Shown here piece after piece: positions 56,307 to 64,000 of a stretch of 64,000 bases of DNA. The stretch comes from Elymus sibiricus (lineage: Eukaryota; Streptophyta; Magnoliopsida; Poales; Poaceae). The stretch's first letter is position 1; every line of letters begins with the position of its first letter. The position numbers and the translations under genes were made by a program. Location of the stretch: assembly GCA_039707655.1 (NCBI GenBank), contig CM077667.1, positions 544,836,222 to 544,900,221 on the forward strand. The letters are read 5' to 3'. The notes below the pieces were generated by a model. It was given only the letters and a program-made list of their open reading frames with translations. It was not told the DNA's origin and did not search any database.

Positions 56307-57725
56307 TGTAGGGGAACGCGACAGAAAATAAATATTTCCGGTATAGCTAGCATGCCCAGGATCACTATGGAGACTGCATACAAGGTTTGATCTGATCCGT
56401 ACCGACTCGAAGCGCAGCAGAAGAAGAGTCGGTGGAGATCGTTGGTGCAGATCCCCGCAGCTAGGATTTTACAACCTCCCAACCGCGAGGATGTACTCCC
56501 TCGTTGGACAGCCCTTCGGGAGGAGGCCGGACAGTCCCCCAGACGATGTCACGGACAGCCCTTCGGGAGGACCCTCGAAACTCGAACGGAGACTCGGACA
56601 GCCCTTCGGGAGGACACACGAACAGCCCCTCGGGCAAAAGATCGAAACTACGACCTCTCTACGGGGTTGCACACATACGGTGTCATCTATCCGGCAGGGC
56701 TTCGCCGCCCAGAACTAGTTCCTGCTGGAACCCAGACAGCCTTTCGGCGCTACGAAAAACTCTTTTCGTGGGAGGGAGAGAGAGCTAGCAAAGCATAGCA
56801 TGTGTATGAGAGCAAAGGATGAAGAGATGGCAGCCCACATCTCCTCTATTTATAGGAAAGCCAAGGGGTAGGGTTGGCATTTGAAAATACCAAAGTACCC
56901 CCACTTTATGTCTCACACAAAAAGAATAAAAGGGAAAAGGGGTGCCATGTGGAGCTCCCATGGACCATGCCCACCTTGGCCGGCCAACACTAGGGGGTCC
57001 CCCCCATTGAGGTGCCTTGATCCCCAATCCCTTCTAGAAGCCTTTTTGGAAATATCCAAAAAGGTGATTTTCCAAAAATGTCCAAAAAGCACTTTCACTA
57101 TTCACGACGACATTTTTCAGCGTCCGGTCGAACTGAAAATATTTATGTGGTCTTAGAACATTTCCATTATCCACTAAAAATAATTTTCAATGCGATCCGG
57201 AAAAATTCCGGTTTAGTGATTTTCATCTGCGAAAAGCATTTGAAGCGGTTTCGGCAGCTCCGGAACATTTCCGGTTTTTATCCCAGAAAATTCCAGAAAG
57301 TTTCCAGAATGATTCTGGCATCCTCCAAGAATTATCAGGCATGTGCTGAAACCAATTTGACTTAATGGTATCCCCTGAAACAACTTTTCAGTTTCACCGA
57401 AACTGTTCCGGTGTTCTCTCTGATGAACTTTTCCGCTGTCCGAAACTTTTCCGGCGTCCGAAACTTTTTCGGTGATTTTCTCTCAGACTCCCTGTCTAGT
57501 ATTCAGCAGATAGATGACCCTTAAGCGTGTGACCCTATAGGTTCGGTGAAGCATAGACATGACCCGGAACCCCTTCCGATCAATGATCAACATCGGAGCC
57601 GTGGACACCCATATTGACCCCTATACCCACACGAAAGAATATTCGAGTGAACCTCCAGTTGCCGTGTGCTATTCCTGTTGCTTCGCGATATGTTACAATT
57701 ACCCGAGGTGAGACATATTGGCATC
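56307..57725 (-). repeat. 5' LTR of element A, partial
   Basis: Matches 48858-50274. It stops at GGCATC where element B begins. TATAAATA lies at 56847-56854 on the minus strand and would drive transcription of A. Confidence 0.9.
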
Positions 57726-59889
57726 TGTAGGAGATATGCCCTAGAGGCAATAATAAATGTTATTGATTATCTCCCTGTTCATAATTATGTTTATGTTCCA
57801 TGCTATAACTGCAATGATTCTCGAGTCTACAAATAAAACGAGGCTTGGAGGGAAACTCATGTGCACGTGTGGGATAATAAACGGTAAAATGTATTCCTAG
57901 TCAAGCCTCTATGACTGGCTCAAGTATTGCATGATGATCCTGTTTTCCTGATCATGGGCATGACTATGCCGGCAATTTTGAGGGCACAATTGTTGGTAGA
58001 ACACTTGTGTTGAATCGACCCAAATTGATGTTATGCTATGAGATACATTCGTCATAAGTTAATGGTTAATAACACAAGAAGTTAATGTTTGCATAATTCC
58101 TTAGACCATGAGAGTATCGAGTTTCTTCATGCTTGCTTCATGAACTTTGGGGTTTGTTAAACGTCATCCGTAAATGGGTGGCTATTACGGCGGCTTACGG
58201 GTTCATGGAAAAGTATGTCAAGTAACTTGATAGCTCAAGATTGGGATTTGCTCCTCCGACGATGGAGAGATATCTCTGGGCCCTCTCGGTGTTACGGTAT
58301 CCATCATCGTCTGGCCAGACACAGGGTGATTTGATCACAGGGATGCCGGAACACGGGAACGAGAAAAGAGAACAATACCGGCAACGAGGTAACTGGCATA
58401 GTGGACAAGGTGTTGATCCACGGGGATGCCAACATGTCTCACCTCGGGTATTTGTAACATATCGCGAAGCAACAGGAATAGCACACGGCAACTCGAGGTT
58501 CACTCGAATATTCATTCGTGTGGGTATAGGGATCAATATGGGTGTCCACGGCTCCGATGTTGATCATTGATCGGAAGGGGTTCCGGGTCATGTCTATGCT
58601 TCACCGAACCTATAGGGTCACACGCTTAAGGGTCATCTATCTGCTGAATACTAGACAGGGAGTCTGAGAGAAAATCACCAAAAAAGTTTCGGACGCCGAA
58701 AAAGTTTCGGACAGCGGAAAAGTTCCGCAGAGAGGTCACCGGATGAGTTCCGGTGAAACTGAAAAGTTGTTTCAGAGGATACCATAAAGTCAAATTGGTT
58801 TTGGCACATGCCTGATAATTCTTGGAGGGTGCCAGAATCATTCTGGAAACTTTCTGGAATTTTCCGGGATGAAAACCGGAAATGTTCCGGAGCTGCCGAA
58901 ACCGCTTCAGATGCTTTTCGCAGATGAAATCACTAAATCGGAATTGTTCCGGCTCGTGTTGAAAATTATTTTGGTGGGTACTAGAATTGTTCTAAGCCCA
59001 CATGAATATTTTCAGTTCGATCAGACGCTGAAAAATGTCGTCGTGAATAGTGAAAGTGCTTTTTGGGATATTTTTGGAAAGCCACCTTTTGGGGCTTTGC
59101 TCCAAAAGATCTTGGGGATGACATGGATGGATAGGGGCCAATTTTGGGGCCCCACATGAGGGGGTGGCCGGCCACATGGTGGACTCCTTCATGGAGTCCC
59201 CCTTGTTCCTTGGTTTCACCTTTTAGGTCCTTGGGAAGGACTCCTTTCCATGTGGGTTTTGGGTTTTCTTGTAAAACCACCCTACCCCTTGGGTTTCCTA
59301 TAAATAGGAGGTGTGTGGGCTGCCATAAGTCACACTCTTGATCTCATACACAAAGCCATGCATGATCTGGCATTCTTCTCTCCCTCCTAGCGAAATAGTT
59401 TCGTAGAGCCGAAAGGCTGTCTGGGTTCCGGCAGGAACTAGTTCTGGACGGCGAAGCCCTGCTGGATAGATGATACCGTATGTGTGCAACTCTGTAGAGA
59501 GATCGTAGTTTCGGTCTTAGTTCGAGAGTGCCTCCCGAAGGGCTGTCCGTGTGACCGTCCGAGTTTTGGAGGTCCTCCCGAAGGGCTGTCTGAGTGACAG
59601 TCCGAGTTTCGGAGGTCCTCCCGAAGGGCTGTCCGCGACACCGTCCGGGGGACTGTGCGACCGCCTCCCCGAGGGCTGTCCGCGGGGCAGATGAGGGTAT
59701 ACATCCTCGCGGTTGGGAGGTTGTGAAATCCTAGCTGCGGGGATCTGCACCGCCGTTCGTCATCGACTCTACTTCCGCTGTGCTACGAGTCGGTAACGAA
59801 AATGATCAAACCTTGTATGCAGTCTCCATAGTGGTCCTGGGCTGGTGCGTAGGTCGGAAATTTTTTGTTTTCTGCTGCGTTACCATACA
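57726..59889 (+). repeat. 5' LTR of element B
   Basis: 2,164 bp, starting TGTAGGAGATATGCCCTAG and ending TACCATACA. The TATA box TATAAATA is at 59299-59306. Repeats of CCTCCCGAAGGGCTGTC at about 59528-59685 have a period of about 54 bp. It is clearly related to, but diverged from, the LTRs of A. Confidence 0.92.
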
Positions 59890-59890
59890 G

Positions 59891-59904
59891 TGGCATCAAG
59901 AGCC
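59891..59904 (+). promoter_or_regulatory. primer-binding site of element B
   Basis: TGGCATCAAGAGCC, one base after the LTR, a variant of the initiator Met-tRNA complement. Confidence 0.8.
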
Positions 59905-61276
59905 GTGCTATGCGTAGATGCAGGTTGCGATCTAGAATACATAGAGATGTATGAGTGTTGCACAATATAATTAGGTAGTAGATGAGATCTATTGCTGAAA
60001 ATTATTTGTGCGGGTAGCAGATGAAGTCTGTTACCCGATGTTCTTGTTGCTTCCCTCGAATTTGCATATTTCTGATCTTGATAACAGTATGGTGGAGTTT
60101 CAATGTTCTGGCAATCCGCGATCCTGATTGATCAACGAAGTGCTAACAGTTCATTGAATTCCACCGTAGTTAAAAAGAAAGATGAAATTTTGCAGACGAA
60201 AGGGCAATGCAGATGTGATCTGCACGGGGGTCACGCGTATGACGAAGTTTAGTATGGGGCTCGAGATTTTATTATCTCGTGTTTCATACACCCTGGAATG
60301 TTAATCTAGCGACTTGGATTATCATGCTTGATGATGGACGTTGGTAGCTTCGGTTTGTTTCGAAACCTTAGAAGCCACGTAAAATAAAATTTCGCATGAA
60401 CCGATTAGAGGCGTCTAACTTGGTTTTGCAGGATGGTTTGCATGTGCATGTGATGTGGTATAGCAGTGTTCATAATAATTTGATTATGTATGAGATTACT
60501 ATATGATGTAAATTAATTAACATGACCTGCGTGTCATGATTCGGCATGATGGCTGGAGCCATATGATTGCACTTTAATGACCTGCGTGTCAACCTTATGT
60601 AATGCACTTATCTTATTAGCTATAGAGATAGCAATATTATCTTGTGCATCGACAAGGTGGTGGCAATCTTTGCGAAGGTGAACACCGACGCGAATGCCGG
60701 AGACGAAGAAATGAAAGACTTCTCCGTCAGAAAGGGCTATACCATATCATGTTATTATGAATTGCCTGAGATGTTTATCCCTTATGATGCACCCTTCTTG
60801 ATTGCGCAGTAGTCGCTTTTTATTAGGGTGATCTCTCACTGAAGTATCAAGTAGTTAGTGTTCTCCCAAGTGTAGCACCGTCACGGCACCTAACTTTTCG
60901 GGGCATTGCATGATCTCCATGGGTGCGAACGATTAGGGATGTGTGAGGCGGGTGAGTTGAGACCTCGCAGCGAGATCACTTCGTTGTCTTGACGTTCAGG
61001 CATGAAAGTCATGAGCTCGGAACACACGCATCGAAAGATGAACAAGAATCGCATAGAGATGTGATCGGCAAGTTTGCCTACCGATTGAAGTTCACGCCAT
61101 GGGTGTTCATCTCGAACCGTGACGTTGAATGGATATGCGGGTCTTGAATCACTCACAATCAATTATGAGAGATATTGATTTGAGTGGGAGCGCACTATAA
61201 AATTAACTTGTTTAATTCTCAGTGCAATTAATTTTGAACACTGTCTAAGTGTGGTTTGCATAATAGTTGTAGAATA
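59905..61276 (+). other. leader of element B
   Basis: Noncoding, matching the leader of A in inverted orientation and remnant R in direct orientation. Frames inside are not genes. Confidence 0.75.
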
Positions 61277-62149
61277 ATGGCTCGCGTTTCCACCTTCCCT
61301 GTTAAAATTGAATAGCTGTTAAATATCTGGTTAAAACTTTACGGTTGGTAACGTAATGTGAGGATTGTCCTCAAGAGTGCCGAGAAGGACTTTGTCCTAT
61401 CGCATGCTTTTGGTATTCTCCCGCTAATGCTATGGATCATGTGACTCTCGTCCTTCGATCCAAAAGCTAGAATTCCTTTTCAGTCAAATACAATATGTTT
61501 GCTTCCATGAGACCCGAACTTCGAAAGTTTGGATAGTTATGTGATATTCATGGAATCTGAAAATTATTTTCAGAGATAGACAAAGGCTAAAAGATATGAG
61601 ATATCCAAAGCAATGTTTGTTTGCAAACTATTAGTAAAGGAGTTTACTATGCATAAGACTGATAAGAGAGGGATCCAGGAGAACGCCTGTCATATGATGA
61701 AAGGTGAATAAAACAACAACTTAAAGAGAAAGGAAGTGTCCGAAGGGTGTTAGTAAGACTTTCATGCCTAGGAAGTCCGGGGCTAACGCCACTCTTAAGT
61801 TGGGTGCTTCTTCTGAGAGTAGGAGAAATACTGAAAGTTAAACTGTTAGAAGTATAAAGGCAAAAGGAAAGAAGACTGGAATATCCAGCTCATGTATGAA
61901 TGTCATACAAGTTTTTGATGTATAAAAGGCTGGTCAAAGATATAGTTCTTGAAAATTATGGTTAAACATGTTAATCACTAATTCTTGGGTATTGTGAGTT
62001 AATCACAAAGATACCCGCTCGATTGCATTCTGTTGCAACTCGATGTAAGAACTACTATGGCCTGAAAGACTAGCCAGGAATGAGGTTTAGATACACACAG
62101 GGAACATAGTAAATGTTACTATACCTTCCATTAGTGTATTCCCTATGTA
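61277..62149 (+). pseudogene. decayed gag of element B
   Basis: The ATG at 61277 gives MARVSTFPVK, matching the start of gag in A, but a stop follows after 12 codons. Downstream only fragments such as GAGGATTGTCCTCAAGAGTG align with the gag of A. No zinc knuckle is readable. Confidence 0.6.
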
Positions 62150-62870
62150 TTTACTTTCATAATTCATTTTAGAGTTTTACACTCTTGCCCATTGCATAAA
62201 GTATCTTGCAAGAAGGTTATTCATAAGAGAACTTTTGATGTTCGATGTTATGAATAACATAAGGGCCATACTTTCATTATGAATGAGATGTATGTTATGA
62301 ATATTGATATTAATACATTACCTCTGTATTTACTTTCATAATTCATTTAGAGTTTCATACACTCTTGCCCATTGCATAAAGTATCTTGCAAGAAGGTTAT
62401 TCATAAGAGAACTTTTGATGTTCGATGTTATGAATAACATAAGGGCCATACTTTCATTATGAATGAGATGTATGTTATGAATATTGATATTAATACATTA
62501 CCTCTGTATTTACTTTCATAATTCATTTAGAGTTTCATACACTCTTGCCCATTGCATAAAGTATCTTGCAAGAAGGTTATTCATAAGAGAACTTTTGATG
62601 TTCGATGTTATGAATAACATAAGGGCCATACTTTCATTATGAATGAGATGTATGTTATGAATATTGATATTAATACATTACCTCTGTATTTACTTTCATA
62701 ATTCATTTAGAGTTTCATACACTCTAGCCCTTTGCATAAGGTATTTTGCAAGAAGGTTATTCATAAGAGAACTTTTGATGTTCGGTGTTATGAATAACAT
62801 GAAGGGCCATGCTTCCATACAGGATGGGATGTATGCTATGAATATTGATGGTAATATGATACATCCATAA
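62150..62870 (+). repeat. 180-bp tandem repeat, four copies, in element B
   Basis: TTTACTTTCATAATTCATTT starts near 62149, 62329, 62509 and 62689. The copies at 62329 and 62509 appear identical over 180 bp; the first and last differ slightly. The unit lies between the gag and integrase remnants, where the protease region would be. Confidence 0.92.
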
Positions 62871-62944
62871 CACTGACGCTAAATGTTGCAAGACTAAAAG
62901 AATACCACACAAGTGTGGCACTGCATTTGGTCACATTGGAGAAA

Positions 62945-63830
62945 CCCGCATGGAAAATTCCATTATGATGGATTTTGAAGTCGTTTGATTTTGAATCATC
63001 TGACACTTGCAACTTTCCTCTGAAAAGTGAAGTGACTGAAATACCGTTCACAGGCCATAAGGAACGAGCAAAGAACATATTGGTGATCATACATTATGAT
63101 GTGTGTAGTCCAATAAATGTTGTTGCAAGTAGTGGATTTATCTATCTTCAGAAATGACTCAAGTAGATATATGGATATTTACTTGATGAGACGTAAGTCT
63201 GGATTTTTTGAAATCATTCGAAAGGTTTTCAATACGAAGAAGAAAATATTGTAACAAGAAAATTATGTTTCTACAATTCGATTGCAGAAAGGAATATTTG
63301 AGTTACAAGTTTAGCGAATGTCTGATGAGTTGTGAAAGGGGTTTCATAACTTGCACCTCCCGGAACACCACTACAAGTGGAGAGTCTGTGTAGATGTAAT
63401 CGAACCATTTATGACATGGTAAGATCAAAGATGACATAAATAAATTTGCCATTATCCCTTTTAAAGTGATGCTTTAGAGACTGCGGCTTTTACACTGAAA
63501 AGAGCTCCATCGGGTCTGTTGAAATGACGTCATGGTATGGTACGCCCAACCATGTTATATCTTTTCTTAACATTTGGAATATGGGGCTTGTGTAAAAGGT
63601 TACAAACCTATTCCAAATCAGACAAGTGCTACTTTGTAGGTTATCCCAAGTCATTGGGTATTCCCCCACCACTATACCGAGGCAAATAGGTTTGCCACAA
63701 AGAACGGTATGCTTTTTGAAGATAATAGTTCTTTCAAAAGGTGAGTGGGAGGACAGTGCAACTCGACGAGATAACCAGTATCTTCGTCATCAGATCAAAG
63801 GAAAGAAACCTTGGAAGTGATTCCGAAGTT
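62945..63830 (+). pseudogene. decayed integrase of element B
   Basis: SFDFESSDTCNFPLKSEVTE and PFTGHKERAKNILVIIHYDV match the integrase of A (SLDFESFDTCETC and PFTGHPERASELLEIIHSDV). Further on, a decayed counterpart of the SDRGGEY region reads FDCRKEY. The zinc-binding cysteines are partly lost and stops are frequent. Confidence 0.65.
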
Positions 63831-64000
63831 TCCTACTACGACTGATACGGAAGTCTCTACAATAAAATGTATGGACTTCAGTCGAACTTGCAGCTGAACC
63901 CCGTAGGCAAGGCTCGTGCAAACCTCTCAGGTGCGCAAGCGAGATATTGTTGTTGGACAACAGTATACCTACGATACACAAGGAAGCGTTGATGGGCCCT
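63831..64000 (+). other. end of window within element B
   Basis: Decayed pol sequence continues to the edge; nothing further can be named. Confidence 0.5.

Larger units (their letters stand above)
48858..57725 (-). mobile_element. element A: Ty1/copia retrotransposon, minus strand
   Basis: A 3' LTR (48858-50977), pol, gag, leader and the last 1.4 kb of the 5' LTR (56307-57725) lie in copia order on the minus strand. It is interrupted within the 5' LTR by element B at 57726. The remaining 0.7 kb of that LTR should lie beyond the window. CGAGC (48853-48857) is the expected target duplication on the left. A 430-bp comparison of the two LTRs by eye shows about 15 differences, so it is older than the element at 13789. 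The coding text resembles the BARE1/Angela group. Confidence 0.92.
57726..64000 (+). mobile_element. element B: related copia element, plus strand, degenerate
   Basis: A complete 5' LTR (57726-59889), primer site, leader and decayed gag-pol run to the window edge. It sits inside the 5' LTR of element A, head to head. GCATC (57721-57725) is the likely left target duplication. The coding part is so decayed that it could not be autonomous. Confidence 0.9.

Noticed and set aside
58241..58570. 109-codon frame repeated at 50129-50458 on the other strand
   Set aside because: Both are inside LTRs of elements B and A; conserved because the LTRs are related, not because of coding.

Overview
This is intergenic plant DNA, almost certainly from a Triticeae grass (wheat, Aegilops or barley type). 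The evidence is nested Ty1/copia elements related to BARE1/Angela, a Gypsy LTR beginning TGATACGTCTCC, CACTA transposons beginning CACTAGTAG, Stowaway-like MITEs and intron-containing genes. I see no bacterial features, rRNA, tRNA or CRISPR. Family names rest on recognition of motifs and termini; no database was searched.

Left part (1-22.4 kb). Mostly unassigned sequence with a large inverted duplication of a gene fragment (2.5-4.2 kb), a degenerate repeat field (5.6-7.5 kb), a minus-strand Helitron (8598-10114), a 2.4-kb non-autonomous CACTA with TSD AAT (10929-13377), and a young but defective copia element with 211-bp LTRs (13789-19306) that has a foldback MITE in its gag region. A two-exon cysteine-rich secreted peptide gene or pseudogene lies at 21549-21921, minus strand.

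Middle (22.4-36.3 kb). A deleted Gypsy element is split by a 10.9-kb CACTA transposon (23233-34118, TSD TAT). The CACTA carries a WRN-like 3'-5' exonuclease gene in two exons, six 340-bp tandem repeats, and a seven-exon gene joining a Transposase_24-type region to a Ulp1/C48-type protease-like end. That gene is broken by one frameshift and two stops. No TNP2-type transposase is seen. The 3' Gypsy LTR holds a MITE with a perfect 9-bp TSD.

Gene-bearing stretch (36.4-45 kb). Two Mutator-like non-autonomous elements rich in minisatellites are followed by the best host genes: a DUF1218 membrane protein gene (40353-41235, minus, three exons, with a 1-nt frameshift) and an unknown 187-residue ORF (42141-42704). 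Helitron-like pieces follow.

Right part (45.3-64 kb). A short-LTR non-autonomous retrotransposon is followed by a three-layer copia nest. An old plus-strand remnant R holds a hAT MITE. Element A (minus, 2.1-kb LTRs, nearly complete gag-pol) is inserted in R. Element B (plus, degenerate inside) is inserted in the 5' LTR of A. Most coding sequence here belongs to mobile elements; only the DUF1218 gene, the 187-residue ORF and the small cysteine-rich gene look like host genes.
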